Assembly (NCBI GenBank): GCA_036924285.1
Contig: JAYKYS010000038.1
Span: 62,001 to 126,000 of the forward strand
Source: Asterella californica
Taxonomy: Eukaryota; Streptophyta; Marchantiopsida; Marchantiales; Aytoniaceae
Length of the DNA stretch: 64,000 nt
Direction: 5' to 3'
In this document: positions 31,928-44,025 of the stretch, piece by piece
Position numbering within the stretch: position 1 is the first letter of the stretch
How the letters are laid out: the number at the start of each line of letters is the position of its first letter
Translations under genes and position numbers: made by a program
The notes under the pieces: generated by a model
The model's input: only the letters and a program-made list of their open reading frames with translations
The model's database searches: none
Told to the model about the DNA's origin: nothing

Positions 31928-32657
31928 TTACTTGTTCTGCAACTTCTTCTCTTCTTCTCTCGCTACAATACGTTCTTCAAGTTCACGCTTCTCTTGTAAC
32001 AGTTCTGCAGCATGTTCGGCGATGTATGCGTCACAATCACGAGCAGTGTGCTGTTGAGGGGAGAAGTCGATGGTACGAATCCTCGGTGACATACATACAG
32101 TAGTGCCACTCGACACATCTGCGTGCAACTCGCCTGATTGCATTGCGTGTTGGTGGTGATGACGCTGATTGATTGAGCGAATACGCTTGCGATTGTATGT
32201 TAAACAAACGACACCATCACATAATCCTCACATCAGGCATGGTTGAATCATGCCATGTGCATGCAGCACTCGATGCGCATGAGTGCACACTTACCATCAC
32301 CAATCTGAATGTGCCATCACCTGAATCACTCTCTCCTCCATTCTTGTTCTTGTCGTTTCGTTGTGTACCTGATTCATCCATCCTTCGTCTTTTGAATCCT
32401 CCTCGTCCGTCCGAACTTTCGTCTTGTCGTGTTTCTTCGATTTCCGTGTGATTCTTCTCTTGTGACGACTGCTGTGTCGATACAAGAGTACCTCCTCCAA
32501 TACCACGATGATGACCCGCTGCATCTCCGTCGCACGATGAGATGGACGATGAGAAGGCAGAGGAAGCGAAAGAGACAAATGTGATCGTAGTGAACGTGGC
32601 AGAGCATGATCCATGCACGTTGAAGGAGTCAACTGCAGTCCTCGATCCGAGCATCAT
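31928..32657 (-). CDS. Small hypothetical protein with C-terminal coiled coil (two exons read)
   Basis: Not recognised. Exon 1 (32295-32657) gives a Ser/Thr-rich start and then a charged segment (EIEETRQDESSDGRGGFKRR, SDSGDGTFRLVM). A phase-0 intron (32186-32294, GTAAGT donor) joins it to exon 2 (31928-32185), which encodes RIRSINQRHHHQH, then MSPRIRTIDFSPQQHTARDC and a predicted coiled coil, EHAAELLQEKRELEERIVAREEE, ending at a stop after KKLQNK. A GTAAGA donor just before that stop leaves open a further exon at 31767-31868. The start is uncertain because the plus strand of 32542-32736 is also open. Polar and probably nuclear (KRRR), but no function is proposed. Confidence 0.45.
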
Positions 32658-33104
<447 letters not shown>

Positions 33105-35315
33105 TTATGCGATGATGCACGAATCACGTACAGTATCGCAGGCACTTGGTCTTCGCGGGTCGAGTTTGTTCGTGGGTGACGTAACTGTGGATGAGGGTAT
33201 CGAGTTGCCAAAAGATGATACTGGCAGTCGCGATGCGATCAGGCAGATGGAGACGCTACGCTTTTCGAGTCGATTCACGAAGTCAGTATAGCGCGTATGA
33301 AATGGTGAGAGAATGATACCTGCAGATGATGGTGACGGAATGACAAGTTCAGACAACGACGATGGCAGCGAAAGATCCATCAATGATGAGAGATGTGCGA
33401 AGTCAGAAGCATCCGGATTAGAAGGTCCTCTGACCGTACCTAATGTCAAGATACGAAGTTGTCGAGGCATTTGACTGGCTAATGGTGCGAGTGACTGTGA
33501 AAACGAAGCGCCGAATTGTAATTCAGTTAATCCAGCAGGTAATCGAAGATGATCTAACGGTTGATTAAAGGAATTGCCAAAACAAAGTGATTTCAGTGTT
33601 TCGGGTAGCTGAAATCCATTCGCCTTGATCGATTCATTCCAAGAATCCAATAAGTGGAGGTGAGTAAGCTGAGTGTGTTGAAACTGAGGGGGAGGATATC
33701 CTGAACCTCTATGCAAGAATTTCTTCAATGTTGACGGTAGGGCGAATTCTGCGCACGTTGATCTGTAACTCCAACCCCAAAATTCTATGTCAATTGATTC
33801 AAGTCCTTCAGGCAATTTTGGTTGAGTGAGTGAACCTTGTAGAGAAACACGAAGTGAGAGATGACGCAAGGTAGACGGTAGATAACATTCGGACTTCGTA
33901 TCTCCTCCAACCTTATCGGTTTGAAGTTTCAATTCTTTCAAATGAGATGGCCATACATACGATGATGGTACTTCAGGTAGGTATTCTGATTGGCCAAATT
34001 CCATTCGAGTGAGCGAGGGTGGATAGGCAATCGAATCAATTGTGAGTGTCTTTCGGCGATAGAGTGTGAGTGAAGTAAGTGAATCAGGAAGTCGAAGTGA
34101 AGAAAGATCTTGAGTGTTCTTAGTTCTCCACCAACGAGTAGAGAAGATGAGAGTAAGGAGTGAGGAGGGTAGCTGCCAATGTGAGATATCGTAATCGGCG
34201 ACCTCTGGATTGAGTTGGCAATCGAGATAAGTTAACGATTGAGGTAAACGCCATCCCGCAAGTCTGTGTGGAATGAATGGTCGAATCAACTTGATCAATC
34301 TTGTAGGATACTGAATCGCGTTGAATTGTTTTGATTCCTCTTCATTGAACAGTTCGTACATTCCGCCAGGTAACTCAAGTTCAGTCAACGTCGATGGGAA
34401 GGTAATCTGACGTATGTCGATTTCACTGAAGAGTCGACGAATGGTGACCGCAGCTTCAATTTTTTCATGATCGTGGTCATCATTAGTAGCAGAAAAACAC
34501 CGACCGAATTGGAGTCGCTTCAAGTGAGGTGGCCAATAGGACGATGCGACAGTTGGTGACACAAGCCAAGGCCAGATTGTACCAAGTCTGAGTGACTCCA
34601 CACGATGTAATGTCGACATTGCCACTTGTGGTGATAGTAGAATCGTGCTCGATATGTCGAGGTGCCTGACACTTGCAGGTAAGAAATTAAAGTGTGCCAT
34701 TTCTGGTCGTCCCTGTCGTCCATCATCCGGCCCATCTGTCTCCTCGAGTTCATTGTTATAGCCACACTCATCATCATCCTCTTCACTATCGATCGCAACA
34801 GGATATAAATCTCTCACGTCGGTGATCACGGTTCGTGGATTATCTGAACGTGCGAGACGAACATAACCTGGTGCGCGAATACGATAAGATGACTTTCTGG
34901 TTGTCGTCTCGTCTGTTTCGTTGTTCTCGATCCTCGTGAATGCGAGTGAGATCGGTGGTGGACGTGATGCAGCTGGTGTACTCATCACTTCATCTTCCTC
35001 TTCCTCTGTGTCCATCTTCTTATGATTGAATACGAGTGGTTGAGAATGAGCGACAGTTCCAACATAACATTCAACCGGAGGCAATAAGCTGCGTTCATCG
35101 GCGGCTCCGAATCGGTGATTCATCTGCCATATATCAGCACACTCGGTCGAAGGATTACCAATTACCTGATAGGACGCGCGTTGCTTCATGCGATACTGTG
35201 AACCGAGTAGTTGTTGCAACAGTGCATTATTTACATTACCGAACGCGACTGCTTCATTATCTTCGAGGAAGTCGTTAGCGATCTTTTGTGTTAGTACACA
35301 GGCAAGTGAGTTCAT
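33105..35315 (-). CDS. FNIP-A family protein A6 with altered C-terminus (736 aa)
   Basis: Start at the family MNSLACVLTQKIAND. F-box-like module (FLEDNEAVAFGN, LQQLLGSQYRMK), acidic linker, then HFNFLPASVRHLDIS. The hallmark block is slightly changed, WPWLVSP...SYWPPHLK, where other copies have WPWQLTP. LRR/FNIP units include FNQPLDHLRLPAGLTELQF and FSQSLAPLASQMPRQLR. The usual final segment (RLxERLIRVTLIxxRAEAKxFV) is replaced after RLEKRSVSICLIA by about 30 unrelated residues ending DTVRDSCIIA, suggesting loss of the original stop. No FNIP-B partner is found upstream; the next gene is an unrelated SPRY protein in divergent orientation. Confidence 0.83.
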   Translation of the reverse strand: MNSLACVLTQKIANDFLEDNEAVAFGNVNNALLQQLLGSQYRMKQRASYQVIGNPSTECADIWQMNHRFGAADERSLLPPVECYVGTVAHSQPLVFNHKKMDTEEEEDEVMSTPAASRPPPISLAFTRIENNETDETTTRKSSYRIRAPGYVRLARSDNPRTVITDVRDLYPVAIDSEEDDDECGYNNELEETDGPDDGRQGRPEMAHFNFLPASVRHLDISSTILLSPQVAMSTLHRVESLRLGTIWPWLVSPTVASSYWPPHLKRLQFGRCFSATNDDHDHEKIEAAVTIRRLFSEIDIRQITFPSTLTELELPGGMYELFNEEESKQFNAIQYPTRLIKLIRPFIPHRLAGWRLPQSLTYLDCQLNPEVADYDISHWQLPSSLLTLIFSTRWWRTKNTQDLSSLRLPDSLTSLTLYRRKTLTIDSIAYPPSLTRMEFGQSEYLPEVPSSYVWPSHLKELKLQTDKVGGDTKSECYLPSTLRHLSLRVSLQGSLTQPKLPEGLESIDIEFWGWSYRSTCAEFALPSTLKKFLHRGSGYPPPQFQHTQLTHLHLLDSWNESIKANGFQLPETLKSLCFGNSFNQPLDHLRLPAGLTELQFGASFSQSLAPLASQMPRQLRILTLGTVRGPSNPDASDFAHLSSLMDLSLPSSLSELVIPSPSSAGIILSPFHTRYTDFVNRLEKRSVSICLIASRLPVSSFGNSIPSSTVTSPTNKLDPRRPSACDTVRDSCIIA

Positions 35316-35657
35316 TCTTCGGCGGATTATTTTACTCAAGGTGGAGCGTCGAACAGAACGAAGATTGGGACAAAGCTTTGTCTCAATCCTTGACGCTGTG
35401 CTCCTCAAACTAGGCCTAGCACACAATTATCTTTAGTGAAAAAGATTGAGCCAATTGCCTTAATTTCTTACTCTCATTTCATGCTCTAGATCGATTTCAG
35501 AAAAGTGTCTTGTCTCTATTTTCTGACCCATTCGTTGTTGTGAGGCGAAGGGCAAGAAGGATAGCTGGCAGTTTAGGGTTGGATTCAAAATTACCTTATC
35601 GCCAGCACCAACCAGCACTTGCTTCAACAGCTCTCAGCGCTCGTTCAATCATCAGCG
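35316..35657. promoter_or_regulatory. Divergent promoter region, A6 / SPRY protein
   Basis: About 340 bases holding both promoters. Some open frame exists but no FNIP-B relic could be recognised, unlike at other A genes. An in-frame upstream ATG for the SPRY protein lies at 35619. Confidence 0.4.
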
Positions 35658-38600
35658 ATGTCCTCTTCCACCATCGCAGCACCCTCTGCAACATCAGCAT
35701 CATCTGCAGCTGCAGGTTCATCATCCTTATTAACTGTCGATGGTGGCAGTAGTACTGGAAATAATAGTACAGTACCATCACCAGCACCTTCGCCTGCCCC
35801 GACACCGACTTCAGCAACAGCAGCATCCTCATCAGCGCCGCCACCATCCCAACTCAACAAGTCAGGTGTCATACGACTCGATGTTGATTATAAGCATGCA
35901 CACTCTGCTTCTGTTGCATCACTATTCGATTCCGCTAGTGCAGCACTCGGACGAAGTGATTTCACCATTCCACTCCGTGTGTTGAAAGAACAACTCGTTG
36001 AAACAGTCGCTGATTTACGTTTATTAATTGTTGAGAATCAATTGAGAGAGATTGGACTACCGATTAGATTATGTGTGTGGATTGAGGAGGAGGTGGCGAA
36101 GCTAGCAGGAGCGGCGGGTGGTGTAAGTGTCACCGTGCCGACACCGAACGCGGCAGCATCATCCTCATCAACTGCTGTACCAGCACTTCCTCCAATCCCT
36201 CTCAGTGCCCCTGTAGTTCGTGCGCCATCTACACAAGCACCATCCGTTGCGCCTCTTCCTCCCTCTTCCTCGCATATCGTCCTCCCCACCGCCGTTCCAA
36301 TTCCTCCGCTCTCCTCACCATCCAAAGTCGCAATCTTTCAATACACGCATGATTTCGATACATCAGGTGTGATTTACTACTTAGCAACAAAAGGAGGCAC
36401 GCAATCATGGAGCAATCCAATGGATGCAGGGTTTGTAAATGTGACGGCGAGCGGATTGCATAAGGAGTCAGCTCCACTCTCGTCGATTGTTGGTAGGGAG
36501 ACAGTGCGATGCGCAACGAGTGTCGGTGAAGGCAGCTACATTCAGATTGAGCTGTCAGAGTTCTTCTGTCGTCCGACGAACTACACACTGAAGCATTACC
36601 TGACCCATGATACAGAATGCTTGCGCGAGTGGAAACTCGAGGGTAGTACAGATGGATCGAAGTGGACCTTGCTGAAGGAGCACCATTCTGACACGAATCT
36701 CAATGTCAAAGGAGGCACATGTACATGGAATATTGATCCAGAAGATCCAAAGATCAATGATCGTACACCATCATTACCATGCTCGAATGCCGCAGCATCG
36801 CCGCATCTTCTCACACCATCGATCGCCCTCAGCAGCACTAAACATTGGTATCGTTACTTTCGTCTGACAATGCTCGGTCCAAACTCAAGTTCACATCTCT
36901 TCCTCGCATGTTCTGGACTCGAGCTCTACGGTTACGTACTCTCGAAATCACAGATGCAAACATGGCAAGCAAACAATCAGAATGTGAGTGCAATTCCGAC
37001 TTTTATGACTGCTAATTACCCACCTTGGCCCTTACCTTATGTCAATATGCTCACACCAGCGAATGCATCACACAAAGGTTCATCGGCATCGATTGAGGAT
37101 GCGAACTCAACACTCGATGGACTGGATGAGGATGAATACAAGATTCCGATGAGCATCGCAGCGATCTCGAATCAACTCGCAAATCTATCGTTTGATTCGA
37201 AGAGACCACCTGTCGCGGCTGTGTCGCCATCAGCTGCAGCGGCAGCATCGAACGTGGGCCTTTTTACGTACTCATCAGATTTCGATAAGAACGGAATCAT
37301 TTACGCACTCGCTACCAGGAACGGCGCGAGTCCATGGATCAATCCGAGTGATGCAGGACTGGTTCGAATCAGTGCATCTAGTCTTATGGATGACTCAGCA
37401 CCACTGAGTGCAGTCGTAGGGCGTGATACTGTACGCTGTGTCACCAAGCCATTACCACACTCCTGGCTCATGCTCGATTTCGATTCCGACAAGCGTATCT
37501 TACTAACACACTACACCTTCCGCCACTACTCTTCCTGGGATACTGAATGTTTACGATCATGGAGAATGGAAGTCTCGCAATCTGGTGATTTCACACGACC
37601 GGGAGATTGGACCATGTTAAGAGAACATATTAATGATGAGAACCTGAATGGAAAGGGAGGTACATTCACGTGGAGTATTAATGGTGGTGATATTCAGAAT
37701 GTCGTCAAGAGTCAGACACCGTGGAGATATTTGAGAATTACACAGACAGCAGAGAATTCGAACAAACATCACTATCTCGCGTGTTCTGGTCTTGAGTTGT
37801 ATGGTAAGATTCTTCAAGCGGATGGTGTCACTCCTTATGCATTTAATGCACCGATCTTGAATGGAAAGAGTGCATTTACACCACCAAATGCAGCTGCTGC
37901 GTCACATTCTGTTCCAGTTGCTGCATCGTCCTCAGTCGCGCTATCCTCGCCTCTGCCAGCAGTGCTCACACCGAAGTTACTCTCGTTCCGTCATCAGTCA
38001 CCATTCGATCGCAACGGCATCCTCCACTGGCTCGCTACTGCACAGAATACGAGACAATGGGCGAATCCTTACGATTCTGGTCTCGTGAATCTGTATGCAT
38101 CCTCACTCGCAGAAGACAGTCAGCCAATCTCTGCACTTGTCGGATCTTCAGTCGTACGATGTGTCTCACTGCCTGTACCGAATCAATGGTTTGTGATGGA
38201 TTTCGGTCCGAACAAGCTCGTGCAACCAACATCATACTCACTACGACACTACTCATCATGGGATACAGAAGCTCTCCGCAACTGGCGATTCGAAGGAACC
38301 TCTGATCCATCACCTCACACTGCAACATGGACACTCCTGAAAGATCATCGTGAAGATGCTGCACTCGATGGAAAAGGTTCAACAGCAACCTGGCATCTGA
38401 GTACAACGAAATTCTTTCGTATGTTTCGTATCTATCAATATGATAAGAACTCGAACAAACATCATTACTTAGCATGTTCTGGGTGGGAAATTTATGGTAA
38501 TCTGAAATGCGAAGGGAACGCCGTGGATTTTGCTCCATGGTTTCATCCACCACAGTTACAGCATCCTGCGCCACAGCCAGCTGCCGCTGCTTCGGCTGCA

Positions 38601-39830
38601 GTACCTGTACCTCAGCCTATCCCAGCAGCACTACTATCCTCATCCGGAAATGCCGCTGTACCCGAGACATGGGAACCTGAAGCGAAAGGTCAACATCTGA
38701 TCGTCTCACCATCAACACCCACACTCGTCCGCAACGGTGTCTCACTCGACAAATGGCAGATGGCACGTGGTCGTGTTGCATATACACAAGGAATTCAGAA
38801 AGTCTCAATCAAGATTGCAGATGATCCACATACCTCGAATACATGGCGTTTTATTATTGGTGTTGTACCTACTTCACTTGATTGTAAGGGAGCGAAACAA
38901 TGGGTTGGTACGAGTAACTCTTGGGGTTATATCTCAGGTACAGGAGGTAAATGTCACAATACAGCAGCATCAGCAGCATATGGTGCGAAGTACGGATTGA
39001 ATGACATCATCACGATCTACATGAACTTCGATGCAAAGATTCTTGGATTCTTTAAGAATGATGAGTATCAAGGTACGGCATTTACGGATCTTGTTGCACC
39101 TGTTTATGTAGCATGCTCACTCACAGCGAATGACTCGGCACTCATGTTCGTGCCAACACCGATGAATGTGACAGCACAGATCACCAAGGGACTCTCAGCA
39201 GCAATTCCTGTCGCACTCGCACCACCAGCATCCATCGTCGCATCTGCATCACATCCACAACTCGCAGTCGCTGCCACACCATCTGTCGTCCCAAACGGTG
39301 CCGCATCGAATTTCCTGCACAGCTGGGATCCAGCGAATAAATCCAGCTCACTCGTGATCGATGCGAATGGTCTACTTCGCAACAGTGGTAGTAACGATAA
39401 ATGGCAATCGTGTCGTTCCCTCAAACCCTTCCTTGCCACCTCTGGCTCACGTCACACCTTCTCCATCGAACTCGTGGATTGTCCCAAGACCAACAATTCC
39501 TGGCAAATAATCGTCGGAGTCGTACCACCAAGTTTTACTTGTTCTGGAAATAAACAATGGGTCGGTGCAGGTGAATCGTATGGTTATATTGCAGGCACAG
39601 GTGGCAAATGTTATAATCAACCGAAGAGTCTGGAGTATGGCGAGAAATTCGGTCGCTCGGGTGATATCATTACTGTGCAACTTGATTTCAGTGCGAGTAC
39701 GATCGAGTTTTACAAGAACGGCGTGTCACAAGGTGTTGCATTCACGAGCGCTCTGGCGTCAGGCACATTTTATGCAGCTGTATCACTCACCGCAACAGGC
39801 GGATCAGCGAGACTGAACATATCATCGTGA
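35658..39830 (+). CDS. Multidomain protein: three discoidin-like and two SPRY-like domains (1390 aa)
   Basis: Large single-exon protein. After an Ala/Ser/Pro-rich start and a short helical segment (VLKEQLVETVADLRLLIVE), three galactose-binding/discoidin-like repeats follow at residues about 220-425, 530-720 and 775-950. Each begins FxxxFDxxGIxxxLAT, continues with YxxRHYSSWDTExLRxWR and ends HYLACSGxExYG. Two SPRY-like domains follow at about 1005-1165 and 1220-1389, each with LxRNGxSxDKWQxxR/LRNSGSNDKWQSCR, NxWxxxxGVVP, KQWVGxxxSxGYIxGTGGKC and a final strand pair with FFKN/FYKN. The discoidin-like type is known from HECTD1 and BTBD9-like proteins and from many amoebal proteins, and SPRY domains bind peptides. 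No catalytic domain or signal peptide is seen, so this is probably a cytosolic adaptor. Confidence 0.75.
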   Translation: MSSSTIAAPSATSASSAAAGSSSLLTVDGGSSTGNNSTVPSPAPSPAPTPTSATAASSSAPPPSQLNKSGVIRLDVDYKHAHSASVASLFDSASAALGRSDFTIPLRVLKEQLVETVADLRLLIVENQLREIGLPIRLCVWIEEEVAKLAGAAGGVSVTVPTPNAAASSSSTAVPALPPIPLSAPVVRAPSTQAPSVAPLPPSSSHIVLPTAVPIPPLSSPSKVAIFQYTHDFDTSGVIYYLATKGGTQSWSNPMDAGFVNVTASGLHKESAPLSSIVGRETVRCATSVGEGSYIQIELSEFFCRPTNYTLKHYLTHDTECLREWKLEGSTDGSKWTLLKEHHSDTNLNVKGGTCTWNIDPEDPKINDRTPSLPCSNAAASPHLLTPSIALSSTKHWYRYFRLTMLGPNSSSHLFLACSGLELYGYVLSKSQMQTWQANNQNVSAIPTFMTANYPPWPLPYVNMLTPANASHKGSSASIEDANSTLDGLDEDEYKIPMSIAAISNQLANLSFDSKRPPVAAVSPSAAAAASNVGLFTYSSDFDKNGIIYALATRNGASPWINPSDAGLVRISASSLMDDSAPLSAVVGRDTVRCVTKPLPHSWLMLDFDSDKRILLTHYTFRHYSSWDTECLRSWRMEVSQSGDFTRPGDWTMLREHINDENLNGKGGTFTWSINGGDIQNVVKSQTPWRYLRITQTAENSNKHHYLACSGLELYGKILQADGVTPYAFNAPILNGKSAFTPPNAAAASHSVPVAASSSVALSSPLPAVLTPKLLSFRHQSPFDRNGILHWLATAQNTRQWANPYDSGLVNLYASSLAEDSQPISALVGSSVVRCVSLPVPNQWFVMDFGPNKLVQPTSYSLRHYSSWDTEALRNWRFEGTSDPSPHTATWTLLKDHREDAALDGKGSTATWHLSTTKFFRMFRIYQYDKNSNKHHYLACSGWEIYGNLKCEGNAVDFAPWFHPPQLQHPAPQPAAAASAAVPVPQPIPAALLSSSGNAAVPETWEPEAKGQHLIVSPSTPTLVRNGVSLDKWQMARGRVAYTQGIQKVSIKIADDPHTSNTWRFIIGVVPTSLDCKGAKQWVGTSNSWGYISGTGGKCHNTAASAAYGAKYGLNDIITIYMNFDAKILGFFKNDEYQGTAFTDLVAPVYVACSLTANDSALMFVPTPMNVTAQITKGLSAAIPVALAPPASIVASASHPQLAVAATPSVVPNGAASNFLHSWDPANKSSSLVIDANGLLRNSGSNDKWQSCRSLKPFLATSGSRHTFSIELVDCPKTNNSWQIIVGVVPPSFTCSGNKQWVGAGESYGYIAGTGGKCYNQPKSLEYGEKFGRSGDIITVQLDFSASTIEFYKNGVSQGVAFTSALASGTFYAAVSLTATGGSARLNISS

Positions 39831-40113
39831 TGAGCGAGCGAGACACTGACACTGACATCACATCATCTACATGATTCGATGACTGTTTGCGAGCATTTTT
39901 TCGACAATAATTATTGTGCAAATGTCATGGAGTCGATTGCATTACATACACTCTCTCATCTTGCAATTCATCAACGCTACTGCGGCTGCACTAGGACTTG
40001 CAATTGATCGAAAAGCGATTGGTTTTGAACGATAGAAATTTGGATGCAAGAGACAGGATGCGACAACGTAACAGCAATGCGCAGTACGTGTGAGGGAGGC
40101 GTGCTCTGTGTGT

Positions 40114-43100
40114 TTAGAGTGCTTCGTATGGCTTGAGAAGCGCAGTGAGTTGGTTGTAGAGTGATTCCTCCTTGACAGGATCGAGTTTCGCATGAATCTC
40201 TCTCAGTGCTTTCACAAGTCTCTTCTTCTGATCAACACCAAACTTATCTAAATCATTCAATGCAGCGATAAAGGATTGTGCCGAGTATTGATTCACCTTA
40301 CCGATACGTAAGAACATCTCTTGTGTCAGCGCAAGACCATCATCAGTCAAGAGCGAACGCTTACGTAATCCAGCCCACATGCGGACAGCTGTACGAGAAT
40401 GACCTGCAAGATTGATATCAAACAGTGGATCATCAAGTAAGGAGCGAATCAGAGCTGGTGCATCAGCTGAATCAAGACCAGTAATAACACCAATATAGGA
40501 TTCGATCGAATCTGGATGTGCACTGAATGAGTTCTTGACTTCGGCAAGGATCTGTTGCTTCTCCTGGAGAGTTGCTTGTGTGCTCTGTAAGTATTGTGCG
40601 AATGCAAAGATCTTATCACTCATGAATGGTGAGGAGAGTAACTCTCTTGCAAGTGCACTCACATCTGCCTTCGGTGTCGCTGGTGTACGTGACGTCAGAA
40701 CACTTGCGCGTGCCACACCTGCTGCAAGAATACCGAACAGATGATGCTTCAATGTACGATCATGTAACTGATCAATATGTGGACCAGCACGATTAGCTTT
40801 CTCCAGATTGACGTATGCTTCGTACACTTGTTGTCCATGATTATCCCACACGGCTTGCATCAAAGCAACACGTGCATCACTGATCTCCTGATAAAGGAAT
40901 GATAAATCCGGACGTGAATGAATATCATCACCTTCACGTAAGATCATAGCACGTGCACCAGCATTCACCTTGGAATCGAAGAGAATAGTTGTGTGTAACT
41001 TAATAAACTCCTTCGAGACTTCATGTGATTTATCACCCTTCACCAGTTTCTCAATAATCTGTGCCTTCTCTGTATCAACAATTGCACGATATGCGAAGTA
41101 ACGATTGATAACATCAGGATCAGTCAATGCTTGTAAAGTCAACTCCTCACGACTGGCTGATGCATTCTTATGTGTACCAAAGAATGACCAACCGCGTGCG
41201 AATGAGAGGAAATCAGGTGCTGTATCCACACCAGAGATCACTAATTGATCTTTTGCTTTCTCCATCACAAAGATGCCTTCCTTCACACACTTTCCACCCT
41301 TCACCAATGCATAATCAATCGGAAAGATCCATGGTGTCGGATCTGATTTCGGCATACCAGTTTGTTCGATATCCACTGTGTAAGTCTTCGAAGCAGCATC
41401 ATACTTGCTGGAATAAGTGACATGTGGATGTCCAGCACGACGTAACCATTGATTTGCCATATCCATCAACTTCTTTCCGGAAGCATGTTCCATCGCACGA
41501 ATCCAATCATCCGTTGTTGCATTCGAGAAGGAATATTTCGTGTGATAATAATCCAAGCCACGATTAAATGTTGCCTCACCGACAATCTTCTGTAACATCG
41601 AACAGAACTCGGGTGCTTTGGAGTAAGTGGCGGCACTGATCAATTCTTGGGTACGATTAAAACCACGTGGCTCGATTGGCATCGCATTAGCACTACCATC
41701 AATAGCGAGTGGACCTTGACCTGGTGTGAATGAATACAATACTTCCTTCAATCTCATAAAATCTGCACCAAACAGTACATTCTCACGTTGTCTCTGAATA
41801 TACACAGTCACAGCTTCATTCAACCAAATTTCGAATGGTGAATCACCTGTCACTTGTGATCCATTGATATTGTGATAGTACTCATGAATCTTCACACCCT
41901 CCATGTACAAATAACCTGGATCGACGAGAAGATCAGATGGAACCATACGACTTGCTAAGATGGTAGTGTTTCCGACGTTCTGAGAGAAGGAGAAGTGAGA
42001 AGAAGAGAAAAAAAAGGAAGGTAAGTCAGTGGAAGGACAATGCGTGCGTTCAAGACACCAAACAACTCTGCGCACCTCAGCAGCCACTCACCTCCATTCC
42101 ACCATAATCAGAGTTCTGCATCGAGATCTCACGATAGATCTGTCCTGTGTATTGGTATCCTGTCTTACCCCACACTGAGATGAGCTTCTTTAACTCTTCG
42201 CGTACTTGTGTAAGTGCCTTCTCCTGTTCCGGACCCCACATCTCCGCATTACCTGAACCTTTCTGTGCTTTCAATTCATCACGCATTGCGATCAACTTAT
42301 AGATCTTCTCTCGCTCCTGATGATGATCAGTTGCTTCTGGTCCAGTGGAGAGATAGCACCAGTAGATGGAATCGATCAGTGACTTGAGTGCTGTGCGTGC
42401 ATGACGTGGGTCAACGAGGTTCGGGAACACAAGTAACTCAGCAAGGTGAGTTGAACCATTACAGTACTCAAACTCTCCCTTGTACGATTGATAAGTACCA
42501 ACACCTAAGAAGAATAAGTACGAAGCCATGTTCACAAGATGATTATGATACTCCACCATGACACGTTTATCATCACCTGCAACAGGATGTGGTTTCGTAT
42601 CACCAGTCATTGGATCAAAGAAACCTGGTGCAAGATCACCATTTGAGATCATATGCGAATATCTCTTATCAGCAATGATACGTGTGGTATAATATGCCTT
42701 CGCAGTCATGAAATCCAGCGCTGGGACCATGCGTTGAAATCCGTATTGCTGGCATTGTGTAATGATAGTCTTTGGCTGTCCTGCTGGCGTGTAATCATAA
42801 TAAAATCCTTCAAGAATATGTGCAGTTGGCTTTGCAACAGATACAGTACGAATCGTAAACTGTTGTCCTGCCTTAATTGGTTCACCACTGAGATCAATCT
42901 TCAAGAAATGATCCTTCGTATCTACTTCATACTTGAGTGAAGTTGATTTCGTCTGAGCGAAACTCGCAACATGTGCAACGAAATCAGCTGGACTTGGTTT
43001 CGCTGCATTCAGTACAGAACCACCTGAAACAAGTTCAACAGACTCAATCGTAAGATCTTTTGAGTTGAGCTGAAGCTTTGTTAATGGTGTCTCTGGTGTA

Positions 43101-43267
43101 TGCAGGAAGGTCGTGGTTGATGTCACACGAATACGATCCTCTTGAATATCAAATGTCAGATCCAAGTGTAATGGTTTCGTTAAGAGTGGACCGAAATCAG
43201 CGCGTACATGACGAAATACAGGTGTCACCTCAGGTGCAGCAGCAGACGCACCAGCACAGCAAGACAT
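40114..43267 (-). CDS. M1-family zinc aminopeptidase, PepN-like (1013 aa, two exons)
   Basis: Removes N-terminal amino acids from peptides using one catalytic zinc. Exon 1 is 42092-43267 and exon 2 is 40114-41979; the 112-base intron (GTGAGT donor) falls inside the exopeptidase motif, giving GGMEN at residues about 389-393 instead of GAMEN. The zinc site is HEYYH (424-428) followed after 18 residues by the third ligand, Glu447 in LNEA. The transition-state tyrosine is Tyr511 in ATYSKAP. The C-terminal half is helical as in PepN-type enzymes. The start MSCCAGASAAAPEV is chosen. The frame is open 70 codons further to 43477 with an Arg/Ser-rich sequence that could be a mitochondrial presequence. 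It is divergent to casein kinase II beta. Confidence 0.88.
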
Positions 43268-44025
43268 GATGTAGAAACGTGGATGCTGACGAAGAAAAGT
43301 TGGAAAACAACGAGAACACTGATAAGTTGGTGTAAAGAGATTGAGTGCGAGTGAGGTGTGGAGTGAGAGTGGTGGAGTTGGATTACTCGCTGAAGATGAG
43401 GAGGTTAGTGTGGGAGTAAATCGCTTGAGGTGAGTCGAGTGCGAACGTAGTTGATGATACTGCGATTGGAGAATCACAGCAGAAGCAGCAGACGAACGAA
43501 GATACGATGACGAAGGTAGGAGTGACGATGTGATACCGCAGTGACGTGTGAGTGTGGTACGAGCGACGAGAAGGTGATAGGAGGAGAGTGACGACGAGGC
43601 AACTGGAGGAGATGAATCAGAGGAAAGAAGATATTCGAGGTCAGCACTGTGCTAATGTGACAAGCAAGGAAAAATGCATTCACCATCACAAAACACACAC
43701 CACAACACCATCACCATTCACCACACCAACCTCGCATTCAACTACACCAACAGTACGCGGTAACACGATGTGTGATCGCAATCGAATGAGACGCGTCTTA
43801 AACGAAATCGAACAGTGACCTCTTCTCATCGCTCACTCATTCGCTGCATTCATTCTAACACTAAGGAGCTGATCTTACGATCGTACGAGTTGCCTCTCGA
43901 TCACTCATCGCAACTCGTGATCATCTCCTCCTTTACCTATCGAAATCACCGCAGAAACGAAGAAGGAAAGAAGCTCAACCGCATAGTCGCTCCACCTCTC
44001 CTCTACCTCCTCCTATTCGCCTCTC
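43268..44025. promoter_or_regulatory. Divergent region, aminopeptidase / casein kinase II beta
   Basis: About 760 bases. The left 210 bases are open in frame with the aminopeptidase and may encode an N-terminal extension. The rest shows no conserved coding frame and should contain both promoters and 5' leaders. Confidence 0.45.
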
